Assembly: GCA_016709005.1 (NCBI GenBank)
Contig: JADJEU010000003.1
Location: 1 to 64,000 of the forward strand
DNA: 64,000 nucleotides
Direction: 5' to 3'
From: Crocinitomicaceae bacterium
GTDB taxonomy: Bacteria > Bacteroidota > Bacteroidia > Flavobacteriales_D > Crocinitomicaceae
The translations under genes were made by a program, and so were the position numbers. The notes below the pieces were generated by a model that saw only the letters and a program-made list of their open reading frames with translations, did no database searches and was not told the origin of the DNA. Below, piece after piece: positions 45,715 through 55,185 of this stretch. Each line of letters begins with the position of its first letter. Within the stretch, counting starts at the first letter, position 1.

Positions 45715-48700
45715 ATGAAAAAAACTCTACAAGCTGCAGCGCTCGCGCTCTCTCTATTCGCATCACATTTTGTTATTGGTCAAAGTATAACAATTGGTAC
45801 AGGCACGGCCGTAAATGGTACAACTACGTCGTCACCGGTGAATATTTGGTATCGCCGATGTGTCAATCAAACAGTTTATACAGTGGCGGAATTAAATGCT
45901 GCGGGTATTACCGGTCCGGCTACACTCAGAAGGCTTGGTTATTATGTTACACAAGCACCGCTGTATGATATTCCAGGATATCAAATCTCCATGAAACATA
46001 CAACACAAGCCAATGCCAATAATAATTTGGAAGGTGGTTACACAGTTGTTAAAAATGGATTTACGTATTCACCTGAAGCGGGTGGTTGGGATATCATAAA
46101 TTTGGATAATCCATTTAATTGGAACGGTACACAGAATATCGTTGTGCGTGTTTGCTGGACACAAGTTCAACCAAACTACGATGCAAGCGGTCAATGCCGC
46201 ATTTATAATTCAACAAATGGATATCGTCATCGCTGGGATGATAACGCTGGCGGTGCTTGTGGACTAGTACCTAATACAACTACAAATAACAAACCACAAA
46301 TTCAGTTTATTTTTGACACGTTGACAGTTTGGACCGGGGCAACAAATTCAAATTGGAATCTTGCCAGCAATTGGACCAAAGGCGTTCCGACGAAATACAT
46401 GGACGCACAAATTCCGTCTGGCACTCCAAATAATCCAAATGTTAATGGCACCGTAAATTGCGAAGAATTAATTCTTCAAGGCACAATGACGCTTGCTTCA
46501 ACAGGTATCTTGAATATTTTTAGTCATTTCACAAGCACCGGAACATTTACTGATAATGGGGGTGTTACCGTTATGCAGGGCAAAGGTGCCAGCAATATTT
46601 CTGGCAATTTGACATTTGCTAATTTGAGAATTGAAAGTGTCGGCGGAACCTCTGTATCAAGTGGGGTCACAAATATTTCAAAAGAACTTCAAGTGAACAA
46701 ATCAATTTTCAATACTGGAAATTCTGTTGTTCTGAAATCTAACGCTACAGGTACTGCCCGAATCGCAGAATTAAAATCTACATGCATATATACCTTGAAC
46801 ATGTTTGATTCATTTGGTGATGGCTGGAATGGTGGTCTTTTGATGGTACTTGAAAATGGCGTTTCAATTGGAACTTTTTCTGCAACAGGTTCAGGATCTA
46901 CAGCAAATTTTTCTGTAGCAAGTGGTTCAACAATAACACTTAATTATACATCTGGATCATGGGAAAATGAAAATTCATTCAATCTTGTGAATCCTTTTGG
47001 AACAACAATTTTTACCGACAACGCACCAATTGCAACGGGAAATATTTATTCAACAACGGCATCAGGTCCGTATTCGCCATTAGTTGTTGGCAACATTACT
47101 ATGGAACGTTATATTGATGCAGGTGAAACCTATTGGAGAAATTTTTCTTCGGCAGTTCAAGGTGCAACAATTGGAATGTATACAGATGATTTTTTAACTG
47201 CTGGTTTTCCAGGATCACCTTGGCCTGTTTTTCCGTTCAATTCAATCTACACATACAACGAAACACAAGGGCCAGGTTTAGGCTGGGTTGGTTGCACTGG
47301 GACCTCGCAGGTAATTGGAGTAGGTGAAGGTTTATACGTTTGGTCTGGTGATACAATTACCGGAACCAATCCTTTTACACTTGATCTTGTAGGCCCGGCT
47401 AATCAAGGAAATATTACGATGCCAGTGACTTTTACAAATACCGGAACAATCAATGAAGATGGTTGGAACCTGGTTGGAAATCCATACCCTTCTACGATCG
47501 ATTGGGATTCACCAAATTGGACAAAAACAAATATTGCAAATGCCGTCTATGTTCAAAATCCCGACAATCAACAGTACGCGGCTTACGTAAGTGGTGCGAG
47601 TACGAATGGCGGAAGCAGATACATTCCTTCACAACAATCTTTTTGGGTATATGCAAGTGCTTCAAGTCCGCAACTTTTGTTGAGAGAAAATTGTAAATCA
47701 GCGGTTGATCAACAGTTTTTAAAAACTACAACCTTTAGTCCCGGAACTACGATCACATTGGAAGGTTCAGGTTATTCAGATGAGACTGTTGTTCGTCATA
47801 TTGACGGTGCAAGTGATGCTTATGAATTAGATTTTGATGCAGTTGAAAGATGGGGTGGATGGGGAGATGTTCCGCAATTGAGCGCAGTAAATTCAGTAGA
47901 AGAAGATTTAACAATTCACTCATTTGATTTGCAAAGCGAGGAGTTAGTAGTTCCTTTGCGCGCTGTTGTTTTTTCTACCGGAGATTATACCCTGAAATTT
48001 GATAACATCGACGAACTTGCAGTACCATGTTTGAAACTGGAAGATGTTTATACTGGAATGATGTATGATGTTTCTGAAGGCAGTTCGTTTGTTTTTGAAA
48101 TGTCGGATACAACCTGGGCACCAAGATTTTATTTACACATTGGAAAAAATTATCCGGTTTCTCAGAATGAAGTTTCTTGTTTTCAAGGAAATGATGGATC
48201 GTTTCAAATTGATTTAAATGACACTACAAATACGGTTTACAATCTTATTTCTGACGCGGGCATTATTAGTGGAAATGCTTCTGGGGATCCATTAGTGGTT
48301 AGTAATTTAGCAGCAGGAAATTATATTCTGGAAATTCCATCCTTGGTAAATACGTGCAGCCAAACAACATTTGAATTCACTGTTTCGGAATCGCCAATGC
48401 TAGAAATTAATGCTGCAATTTCTGAAGAGCAAAGTGGAAATGACGGCGAAATCAATGCAACCGTTTCTGGCGGAACACCGCCTTATACTTATTTATGGAG
48501 TAACGGATCTTCTGCGCCGCAGATTTTAGACTTACCGTCTGGTATTTATTATCTTACCGTAACAGATGCTAATAATTGTATGGCTGAGGTCTCTTACACG
48601 GTGAGTTCATCTTTAGGCACAGATTCGCAATCTAAATTTGTACCAACGATTAACTATCAGGCCGAATTTAATCAACTCGTTTTGGTTGGTTTTAATTCCG

Positions 48701-48873
48701 ATTCACCGCAACGCATTATTGTTTTAAATGATCTGGGTCAGGTTGTTTTCAATAATGAGCTCACCATGAATGGTGCCCAATATTTGATTCCGTTACCTGC
48801 GGATCTGGCAACCGGCGTTTATATCGTCCAAGTTGGAACGGAAAATAATTCTTTGCGATTTGTGAGACAATAA
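45715..48873 (+). CDS. Large secreted protein with SprB-type repeat and T9SS C-terminal sorting domain
   Basis: A 1052-aa exported protein. Signal peptide 1-22 (ending FVIGQS). A beta-rich N-terminal region follows. DSFGDGWNGG near residue 363 marks a domain frequent in Bacteroidetes secreted proteins, and WNLVGNPYPSTIDW near 584 is another familiar Bacteroidetes secreted-protein segment. At about 900-965, GTPPYTYLWSNG ... YYLTVTDANNC is an SprB repeat, as in the gliding adhesin. The last 75 residues (from about 975) have the type A T9SS sorting pattern: LGQVVFN, LATGVYIVQV and a basic end. It should be exported through the outer membrane by the machinery encoded at the right end. Ligand unknown. 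Confidence 0.85.
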   Translation: MKKTLQAAALALSLFASHFVIGQSITIGTGTAVNGTTTSSPVNIWYRRCVNQTVYTVAELNAAGITGPATLRRLGYYVTQAPLYDIPGYQISMKHTTQANANNNLEGGYTVVKNGFTYSPEAGGWDIINLDNPFNWNGTQNIVVRVCWTQVQPNYDASGQCRIYNSTNGYRHRWDDNAGGACGLVPNTTTNNKPQIQFIFDTLTVWTGATNSNWNLASNWTKGVPTKYMDAQIPSGTPNNPNVNGTVNCEELILQGTMTLASTGILNIFSHFTSTGTFTDNGGVTVMQGKGASNISGNLTFANLRIESVGGTSVSSGVTNISKELQVNKSIFNTGNSVVLKSNATGTARIAELKSTCIYTLNMFDSFGDGWNGGLLMVLENGVSIGTFSATGSGSTANFSVASGSTITLNYTSGSWENENSFNLVNPFGTTIFTDNAPIATGNIYSTTASGPYSPLVVGNITMERYIDAGETYWRNFSSAVQGATIGMYTDDFLTAGFPGSPWPVFPFNSIYTYNETQGPGLGWVGCTGTSQVIGVGEGLYVWSGDTITGTNPFTLDLVGPANQGNITMPVTFTNTGTINEDGWNLVGNPYPSTIDWDSPNWTKTNIANAVYVQNPDNQQYAAYVSGASTNGGSRYIPSQQSFWVYASASSPQLLLRENCKSAVDQQFLKTTTFSPGTTITLEGSGYSDETVVRHIDGASDAYELDFDAVERWGGWGDVPQLSAVNSVEEDLTIHSFDLQSEELVVPLRAVVFSTGDYTLKFDNIDELAVPCLKLEDVYTGMMYDVSEGSSFVFEMSDTTWAPRFYLHIGKNYPVSQNEVSCFQGNDGSFQIDLNDTTNTVYNLISDAGIISGNASGDPLVVSNLAAGNYILEIPSLVNTCSQTTFEFTVSESPMLEINAAISEEQSGNDGEINATVSGGTPPYTYLWSNGSSAPQILDLPSGIYYLTVTDANNCMAEVSYTVSSSLGTDSQSKFVPTINYQAEFNQLVLVGFNSDSPQRIIVLNDLGQVVFNNELTMNGAQYLIPLPADLATGVYIVQVGTENNSLRFVRQ

Positions 48874-48883
48874 ACTTCTTTGG

Positions 48884-48901
48884 ATCACATTGCAAAGTGA
48901 T
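48884..48901. other. Small hairpin between convergent genes
   Basis: ATCAC (48884-48888) and GTGAT (48897-48901) flank TT/AA pairs. It is T-poor, so only a weak terminator candidate for the convergent genes at either side. Confidence 0.3.
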
Positions 48902-48934
48902 TCAAGCAAGACTTTTATTTGTAAGTAAAACTTT

Positions 48935-49720
48935 TTACTCCAGCACTTCTCCTGATTGATCCTGAAATAAAACTTCAGTAACTAGTCCTTCTATTGAATA
49001 GTGAATTTTAGTAAGATTTGAAATGCTTTGCCCTTCACCGCCAGTAAGAATTATTTCGATCGATGCTAACTGTCCTTTTGCATCATAGCTGTAGATTTCT
49101 TCTTTTGAAAAACCAGTTAATGCATTTGATTTTTTAATTAGTTTATTACCTTCCAAAGTATAGACAGTTGTGCTTCCTCCTTCACTTAAATCTTTTTGAC
49201 TGATTGTATTTTCTGATTTATTTATTGTGTAAAGAATAGAATCTTTCGTGACAAGCGTGTCAACTTCAACCGAGCCTGTTCCAAGATATTCTTTCGAACG
49301 AATTTGTTCACGCTGAACTACCCAATTGTCATAAACGTAATAATGGTAATAGGTGAAGGTGCGTATATTTCTTCTGTTAAAATCAGTGCGTTCATATCTG
49401 AAAATCTGGTTGTCTGAATTAATTTCAAATTTGCCAAGTGATTTTTTCCGGTCTTCAAGTACAAAAAACTCGGTATAGGCAGTGGTGAAATTGATTCGCT
49501 CTGGATTGATTTTGCCTTTCTTATAAGTGGTGGTATGTTCTTCAACTAATCCAAACTCATTTGATGCACGAAAGGTTGAAACATCCATGCTTGAATAAAT
49601 TGATTTCATGAAAATGGCGAGCGTATTATTACTTAAGGTTGCGTATAAATCAGATTCCATTTCCTGTGAATACGCGACAAAAGTTTGGAATATAAGAGCA
49701 GCGAGTAATTTTAGTTTCAT
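48935..49720 (-). CDS. Secreted protein of unknown function
   Basis: Not recognised. A 261-aa protein with a signal peptide (MKLKLLAALIFQTFVAYSQ). The rest is beta-strand-rich and polar, with repeating YxYD/K-type strands (SYDAKGQLASIEI) reminiscent of the RHS/YD-like beta layout seen in many Bacteroidetes secreted proteins. The frame is open to 49768, but that ATG lies in the groL terminator. It is convergent with the cargo gene. Confidence 0.55.
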   Translation of the reverse strand: MKLKLLAALIFQTFVAYSQEMESDLYATLSNNTLAIFMKSIYSSMDVSTFRASNEFGLVEEHTTTYKKGKINPERINFTTAYTEFFVLEDRKKSLGKFEINSDNQIFRYERTDFNRRNIRTFTYYHYYVYDNWVVQREQIRSKEYLGTGSVEVDTLVTKDSILYTINKSENTISQKDLSEGGSTTVYTLEGNKLIKKSNALTGFSKEEIYSYDAKGQLASIEIILTGGEGQSISNLTKIHYSIEGLVTEVLFQDQSGEVLE

Positions 49721-49745
49721 TATAATATTAATAGAGTTTGAAGGT

Positions 49746-49777
49746 AAAAAAATCCCGAACACTTTCATGTCCGGGAT
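49746..49777 (-). terminator. Rho-independent terminator of groL
   Basis: On the minus strand, ATCCCG and CGGGAT pair (plus-strand positions 49772-49777 and 49752-49757), followed by seven Ts (A run at 49746-49752 on the plus strand). It lies about 75 bases after the groL stop. Confidence 0.75.
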
Positions 49778-49853
49778 CGTTTATATAGTCGTTCCATTTT
49801 ATCATTCCATCAATTATGATGGGACGGAAAAACAGATCGTCAGGAAATGCTTC

Positions 49854-51488
49854 TTACATCATTCCACCCATTCCGCCCATTCCGCCGCCCATTGGCATTG
49901 CCGGTTCAGCTTCAGGGATTTCAGCGATCACACATTCAGTAGTCAGGAACATCGAAGCGATAGACGCTGCATTTTCAATTGCAATACGCGTTACTTTCGT
50001 AGGATCAATTACACCTGCTTCAAATAAATCTTCGTACACTTCAGTGCGCGCGTTGTAACCGTAGTTGCCTTTTCCTTCGCTTACTTTTTGAACAACAACT
50101 GCACCTTCACCACCTGCATTCAAAACAATTTGACGCAATGGTTCTTCAATCGCTCTTTTCACGATCAAAATTCCAGTCGTTTCATCTTCGTTATCGCCTT
50201 TTAGTTTATCCAAAGCTGGAATCGTTCTGATCAATGCAACACCACCACCTGCAACAATTCCTTCCTGAACAGCAGCACGAGTAGCAGACAATGCATCATC
50301 CACACGGTCTTTTTTCTCTTTCATTTCAACTTCAGTAGCTGCACCAACATAAAGTACTGCAACACCTCCAGAAAGTTTAGCTAAACGTTCTTGTAATTTT
50401 TCTTTGTCGTAATCTGAAGTTGTTGATTCAACCTGAGCTTTTATCTGACCAATGCGAGACTTGATATTTTCTTTACTTCCGTTACCGTTAACGATGGTTG
50501 TATTGTCTTTGTCAATATCAATTTTAGAGCAGGTACCCAACATGCTGATATTTGCATTTTCAAGTGTTAATCCTGTTTCTTCAGAGATTACAGTTCCGCC
50601 TGTTAAGATTGCTATATCTTCCAACATTGCTTTTCTTCTGTCACCAAATCCAGGCGCCTTTACTGCAGCAATTTTTAATCCTGCTTTTAGTCTGTTGATC
50701 ACGAGTGTTGCCAAAGCATTTCCATCAACATCTTCTGCAATGATCAATAATGGACGACCTGATTGAGCAACTGGTTCAAGTACCGGAAGTAACTCCTGAA
50801 TATTAGAGATTTTTTTATCGTAAATCAAAATGTATGGATTGTCCATTTCGACAATCATTTTTTCAGCATTCGTCACAAAGTATGGTGACAAATAACCTCT
50901 GTCAAACTGCATACCTTCTACTGTTTTAACTTCAGTAGTTGTACCCTTTGCTTCTTCAACAGTGATAACACCTTCGTTGCCAACTTTAGCCATCGCTTCA
51001 GCAATCAGTCCACCAACAAATTCATCGTTGTTTGCAGAGATTGTAGCAACTTGTTTGATTTTGTCATTGTTCGATCCAATTTCCTGCGAGTTTTTTTTCA
51101 GCGTCTGAACAACTAATTCAACTGCTTTATCAATTCCTCTTTTCAAATCCATTGGGTTAGCACCGGCAGCTAAATTTTTCAATCCACCTGTAATGATTGC
51201 TTGCGCAAGCACAGTTGCTGTTGTAGTTCCGTCACCAGCAATATCAGCAGTTTTCGAAGCAACTTCTTTTACGATCTGAGCACCCATGTTTTCAACAGGA
51301 TCTTTCAAATCAATTTCTTTTGCAACACTGACACCATCTTTAGTGATCATCGGTGCGCCAAATTTTTTGCCAATAATTACATTTCTTCCTTTTGGTCCCA
51401 ATGTGATTTTTACTGCATTTGCCAAAGCATCTACGCCTCTTTTCAGACGATCGCGGGCATCCACATTAAATAAAATTTCTTTTGCCAT
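49854..51488 (-). CDS. groL: Chaperonin GroEL
   Basis: Hsp60 chaperonin, which folds proteins in a tetradecameric chamber with GroES. 544 aa. LGPKGRNVIIGKKFGAP near the N-terminus and GDGTTTATVLAQAI carry the ATP site. It ends in the flexible GGMGGMGGMM tail. Starts 32 bases after the groS stop and ends at a terminator. No CIRCE element (TTAGCACTC-N9-GAGTGCTAA) is seen upstream of the pair. Confidence 0.98.
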   Translation of the reverse strand: MAKEILFNVDARDRLKRGVDALANAVKITLGPKGRNVIIGKKFGAPMITKDGVSVAKEIDLKDPVENMGAQIVKEVASKTADIAGDGTTTATVLAQAIITGGLKNLAAGANPMDLKRGIDKAVELVVQTLKKNSQEIGSNNDKIKQVATISANNDEFVGGLIAEAMAKVGNEGVITVEEAKGTTTEVKTVEGMQFDRGYLSPYFVTNAEKMIVEMDNPYILIYDKKISNIQELLPVLEPVAQSGRPLLIIAEDVDGNALATLVINRLKAGLKIAAVKAPGFGDRRKAMLEDIAILTGGTVISEETGLTLENANISMLGTCSKIDIDKDNTTIVNGNGSKENIKSRIGQIKAQVESTTSDYDKEKLQERLAKLSGGVAVLYVGAATEVEMKEKKDRVDDALSATRAAVQEGIVAGGGVALIRTIPALDKLKGDNEDETTGILIVKRAIEEPLRQIVLNAGGEGAVVVQKVSEGKGNYGYNARTEVYEDLFEAGVIDPTKVTRIAIENAASIASMFLTTECVIAEIPEAEPAMPMGGGMGGMGGMM

Positions 51489-51520
51489 TTGTGTAATTGA
51501 TTAATGAGTTAAACTAAAAA

Positions 51521-51787
51521 TTAAAGGATTCCGTAAATGTCTGATTCTTTCATGATGAGGTAAGTTTTACCATCCATCTTAATTTCAGTGCCCGAGTATT
51601 GACCGTAAAGTACGGTGTCTCCAGTTTTAACAGTCATTTTTTCTTCTCCTTTTCCTGGGCCTGCGGCGATTACTTTTCCTTTCAGCGGTTTTTCTTTTGC
51701 AGTATCTGGAATGATAATTCCGCTTGCTGTTTTTTCTTCTGCTGGTGCAGGTTCAATAAGAACTCTGTCTGCTAATGGTTTTAACAT
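51521..51787 (-). CDS. groS: Co-chaperonin GroES
   Basis: 88-aa lid of the GroEL chamber. PLADRVLIEPAPAEEKTASGIIIPDTA covers the mobile loop, and VLYGQYSGTEI lies in the family core. It starts the groS-groL unit. Confidence 0.97.
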   Translation of the reverse strand: MLKPLADRVLIEPAPAEEKTASGIIIPDTAKEKPLKGKVIAAGPGKGEEKMTVKTGDTVLYGQYSGTEIKMDGKTYLIMKESDIYGIL

Positions 51788-51846
51788 ATCGGTTGAATTT
51801 ATTTTTATGATTTAATTGTACGCTCATTTTCTATGCCATCACATTA

Positions 51847-51868
51847 ATTGGCTTAATTGAATGCCAAT
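51847..51868. promoter_or_regulatory. Inverted repeat ATTGGC-N10-GCCAAT upstream of groS
   Basis: ATTGGC (51847-51852) and GCCAAT (51863-51868), 60-80 bases before the groS ATG. Possible operator or a short hairpin. It differs from CIRCE. Confidence 0.35.
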
Positions 51869-51891
51869 TTTTCCGAGCGGTCAGGTATGGT

Positions 51892-51928
51892 CAAAAAAAA
51901 ATGTCAGCATGCGTGACACACTGACATT
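51892..51928 (-). terminator. Rho-independent terminator of the miaB-secG operon
   Basis: On the minus strand AATGTCAG and CTGACATT (plus positions 51921-51928 and 51900-51907) form the stem, followed by eight Ts. It lies 26 bases after the secG stop. Confidence 0.8.
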
Positions 51929-51953
51929 TTATAATTTTTTCGATGATCTTAGT

Positions 51954-52286
51954 TTACATTGGAGCTCCGCCAGGATTGAATTGTTGATTTCCGCCAGCTG
52001 GTGGTGTTGTAACCGGTTGTTCAATTGCATCTGGATCTGCTTCAATTTCTGCATCACCTGTTGTCTGTTTAGCGTCTTTAGCCATTATTAAACATACTAG
52101 GGCAATTCCAATTGCTATACCCCAAGTACCTTTTTCAAGAATATCTGTAGCGCGTTTTGCACCACCTAATTGAACGGCTGAACCGAATTCAGAATTTAAT
52201 CCTCCTCCTTTTGGATTTTGAACCAGAACGAATAATATCATTCCAAGACATCCAATAATTATTAACGCTGTAAATAACCCTGTCAT
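51954..52286 (-). CDS. secG: SecG, preprotein translocase subunit
   Basis: 110-aa inner-membrane protein of the SecYEG channel. First membrane segment at residues 5-22, then VQNPKGGGLNSEFGSA, the conserved cytoplasmic loop, and a second membrane segment near 53-70. A polar, Gln/Pro-rich tail follows. It overlaps the end of the unknown gene upstream by four bases. Confidence 0.93.
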   Translation of the reverse strand: MTGLFTALIIIGCLGMILFVLVQNPKGGGLNSEFGSAVQLGGAKRATDILEKGTWGIAIGIALVCLIMAKDAKQTTGDAEIEADPDAIEQPVTTPPAGGNQQFNPGGAPM

Positions 52287-53404
52287 TGCTTTGATTGTTT
52301 GAGTTGTTCTTCTTTAATTTTTTTAATCTGGGTTGCAAAGAAAGTCTTTTTTTCGGGATAAACCAAACTTAATTGCTCATAAGCCTGCAAAGCTTTACTA
52401 TAATTTTTCTGTAAAACGTAGATTTTTGCAAGCGTTTCAGTCACTAAATCAGGCGATTCTTCTAAACTTTGCTTCGCGTTTTTCACAGGATTGTAGAAAT
52501 CTGCCTGCGGACGGGATATACTTGGCTCTTCTTTAATAAACTTATTTAACAAGGCATCCACGTCAAATCTGCTCAAGCCAGATTTTTTGGCCTTTTTAAT
52601 TTCTTCAGCTTTTGTATCAACTGTAGAAGAGATAGGTTGCTCAGTCTTAATTTCAAGTTTTTCAGGAATACTATCGATCTGAACTGGTGACGTTTTATTT
52701 TGTTTGTATTTCAACCATTCCACAAAACTTAGGTTTGACAAGTCTGCAGGTGCCTCTGTAAGGATTGGATCTGCAATTTCTTTCACTTCAGACTTTACTT
52801 CAACAGTTTCAGATTTTGAAATCTCAGGTATTTCAGTTTTCGATTCAATTTTAGCAATCTCAATTGCTGACTCATCTGCTAAATCTGATTCATAAGCCAT
52901 GTCAACCAAATCGGGTGCAGATTCAAGCAATTCCTTTGTCGTTGAAATTTCTTCTGAATCCGTTTTTTCAGTAGCAGTTGGCTCTGTCTTTTTTTCCGAA
53001 TCAACGAGATTTGATATTTCTTCGGCCACTGGTTTCGCTGATTCCGCTGTTAATATAGGCTGATCTGCAAAATTTTGCCTCTCAAACGTACCTGTTTCAG
53101 CCTTTTCTGATGCCTTGACAGTGACCTCTGCTCTTTCTTCAGCCACCTGTGTCTTGATGGGATCATTTTCTCCGCTATGGATCAGATAATACATCTGTTC
53201 ACGATCAATAATGTGGGCAGCAGAAAATCTTAAATGATCTTCAAATTGCAGATCGTTCGTTAGTGAAATCGATTTGAGATAGAGTAGGTGAAGCGTTGCG
53301 CAGTAAGGGTATTTATTGCGAATTTCTTCAAGATCTTTTGAACTGTAATTTAAAACAGCATTGGGATTCTGAATGAGTGTGCCTATGTCTGTTGCTGTAA
53401 TCAT
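52283..53404 (-). CDS. Bacteroidetes-type protein of unknown function with acidic middle
   Basis: A 373-aa cytoplasmic protein. Residues 1-90 form a conserved-looking helical unit (YPYCATLHLLYLKSISL). About 95-265 is an extended acidic Glu/Ser/Thr-rich region with repeated EI/KSE units. The C-terminal 80 residues (NPVKNAKQSLEESPDLVTETLA to the end) resemble one TPR-like pair with YSKALQAYEQL. Found in this place in other Bacteroidetes, between lptE and secG. The role is unknown; a scaffold role is possible from its build. Its start overlaps the lptE stop by one base. Confidence 0.65.
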   Translation of the reverse strand: MITATDIGTLIQNPNAVLNYSSKDLEEIRNKYPYCATLHLLYLKSISLTNDLQFEDHLRFSAAHIIDREQMYYLIHSGENDPIKTQVAEERAEVTVKASEKAETGTFERQNFADQPILTAESAKPVAEEISNLVDSEKKTEPTATEKTDSEEISTTKELLESAPDLVDMAYESDLADESAIEIAKIESKTEIPEISKSETVEVKSEVKEIADPILTEAPADLSNLSFVEWLKYKQNKTSPVQIDSIPEKLEIKTEQPISSTVDTKAEEIKKAKKSGLSRFDVDALLNKFIKEEPSISRPQADFYNPVKNAKQSLEESPDLVTETLAKIYVLQKNYSKALQAYEQLSLVYPEKKTFFATQIKKIKEEQLKQSKQ

Positions 53405-53898
53405 TACCAGTTACTGGTGAGTTTATTAATGATGTCTTGAGATAACTTCGAATTGATATCTTCCAGTAAAGCGGTTTCTACACTAGATAAATCCTGTCCG
53501 GCATCATAATCTGAAAATTGAGCAAATGTAGATTCAAAACTTTGCTTTTCATCTTTGTTGTTAATCACGCTCACAAAAATCACAACAGTTAGCCGGTTCA
53601 AGGCCGCAACTTCATCTGATTGAACTGATACCGGTGAAGTTGTATATTGACTGATCTTGCCGCTTATTTCAATATCTGGCCGGTCAATGGAGAGGTTGAG
53701 TTTTGTTCTTGAAATTACAAAATCCTTTAAAAAATTCGAGAATGTTGCACCATATCCGGCGGGCGCATTTGAGGCCTGCTCTTCAAAAATATCTACAGAA
53801 AAAGTCGACGCATCAATACTGCCATCCATCATCGAGTATTGAATTTTGCATGACATGAAAGTCAGAAAGAGAATAAATATAGCAGCGATTTTTTTCAT
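53404..53898 (-). CDS. lptE: LptE-like LPS-assembly lipoprotein
   Basis: A 164-aa outer-membrane lipoprotein predicted to plug the LptD barrel. Lipobox FMSC with C17 after a hydrophobic signal. CKIQYSMMDGSIDASTFSVDIFEEQ has the Bacteroidetes LptE start, with the YS.xG element. Weak similarity to proteobacterial LptE, so the name depends on place (between the sigma-54 activator and secG) and on fold. The LptD gene is not here. Confidence 0.8.
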   Translation of the reverse strand: MKKIAAIFILFLTFMSCKIQYSMMDGSIDASTFSVDIFEEQASNAPAGYGATFSNFLKDFVISRTKLNLSIDRPDIEISGKISQYTTSPVSVQSDEVAALNRLTVVIFVSVINNKDEKQSFESTFAQFSDYDAGQDLSSVETALLEDINSKLSQDIINKLTSNW

Positions 53899-53936
53899 GT
53901 ATAGCTCAACGAAATTTTAGCAGTTCTATTGTTTGG

Positions 53937-55178
53937 TTATAGTTCAAACTCCTTTATTTTTCGGTACAAAGTCCTTTCAGATATTCCTAGATCCTGAGCG
54001 GCATATTTGCGTTTTCCGCGATGCTTTTCGAGTGCTTTTTTGATCAATTCTTTTTCGCGGTCTTCTAAAGAAAGTGATTCTTCTACTTCAGTATGCACTT
54101 CGTAATTTCCACCATAATTTGGCGTTTCAAATGTGCTTGCAGATTTTTCTACGCGTATAGGTTCACCTACTATTCCCTCAACGTGTGGAGTAATCTCACT
54201 ATAAAGTCTATTGATTATTTTATGACGATCATCTGAACTGATTGTCTCACCGTTACCTTGCAATATTTCGATTACTAATTTTTTCAAATCAGTAAGATCT
54301 TTTCGCATGTCAAATAATACCTTGTAAAGTAAATCACGTTCATTGAAGTCACTGGATCCACTTCCTGTTTTTGTTACCACCGGATAATTTGACGGTGCAT
54401 AATCAGGTAAATAATTTCTCAAAATTTCTGGTGTGATTTCACGCTCACTTTCAATTACCGAAATTTGTTCTGTAATATTTTTAAGCTGACGAATATTCCC
54501 TGGCCAATTATAATTAGTTAGCATTTCAATTGCTCCCTCAGACAATCGAATAGGGGGCATGCGGTATTTTTCTGAAAAGTCAACAACAAATTTTCTGAAT
54601 AAAAGATGCACGTCCTCTTTTCTATTTCGTAGTGGCGGTAGATGAATAGGAACTGTGCTTAATCTGTAATAAAGATCCTCTCTGAATTTTCCGCTTTGAA
54701 TGGCATCAAGCAGATTTTCATTCGTCGCTGCAACAACGCGCACATTTGTTTTAATTGGCTTTGACGATCCTACACGAATAAATTCACCTGTTTCAAGCAC
54801 ACGAAATAATCTTACTTGTGTTGGATGAGGTAATTCAGCAATTTCATCTAAAAAAATTGTTCCCTGATCGGCAACTTCAAAATAGCCTTTTCGCTGATCA
54901 TGAGCGCCGGTGAATGATCCTTTTTCGTGTCCAAATAATTCACTGTCTATTGTTCCTTCAGGTATTGCTCCGCAGTTAACAGCTATATAGGGTCCGTGTT
55001 TGCGCGAACTCAATTGATGTATAACTTTTGGAATAGCTTCTTTTCCCGTTCCGCTTTCACCTGTGATTAAAACACTAATGTCCGTTGGCGCAACTTGAAC
55101 TGCAACATTCAAAGCTCTGTTCAGCGCAGGAGAATTTCCAAGAATTCCAAATCGTTGTTTAACTTGTTGTACGTCCAT
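53937..55178 (-). CDS. Sigma-54-dependent transcriptional activator without receiver domain
   Basis: A 413-aa AAA+ activator. It starts directly with the AAA+ domain: Walker A GESGTGKE (40-47), the sigma-54 contact loop GSFTGA at 87-92 (usually GAFTGA), Walker B FLDE (109-112). A middle segment (about 270-355) has no known motif. The C-terminal Fis-type helix-turn-helix KRKYAAQDLGISERTLYRKIKEF ends the protein. No N-terminal receiver or GAF domain, so the input is likely a partner or the level of the protein. It is the second gene of the miaB operon, seven bases after miaB. Confidence 0.9.
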   Translation of the reverse strand: MDVQQVKQRFGILGNSPALNRALNVAVQVAPTDISVLITGESGTGKEAIPKVIHQLSSRKHGPYIAVNCGAIPEGTIDSELFGHEKGSFTGAHDQRKGYFEVADQGTIFLDEIAELPHPTQVRLFRVLETGEFIRVGSSKPIKTNVRVVAATNENLLDAIQSGKFREDLYYRLSTVPIHLPPLRNRKEDVHLLFRKFVVDFSEKYRMPPIRLSEGAIEMLTNYNWPGNIRQLKNITEQISVIESEREITPEILRNYLPDYAPSNYPVVTKTGSGSSDFNERDLLYKVLFDMRKDLTDLKKLVIEILQGNGETISSDDRHKIINRLYSEITPHVEGIVGEPIRVEKSASTFETPNYGGNYEVHTEVEESLSLEDREKELIKKALEKHRGKRKYAAQDLGISERTLYRKIKEFEL

Positions 55179-55185
55179 TACTCTA

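Noticed and set aside
51785..51955. CIRCE/HrcA operator before groS
   Set aside because: No TTAGCACTC-N9-GAGTGCTAA or near form in the region.
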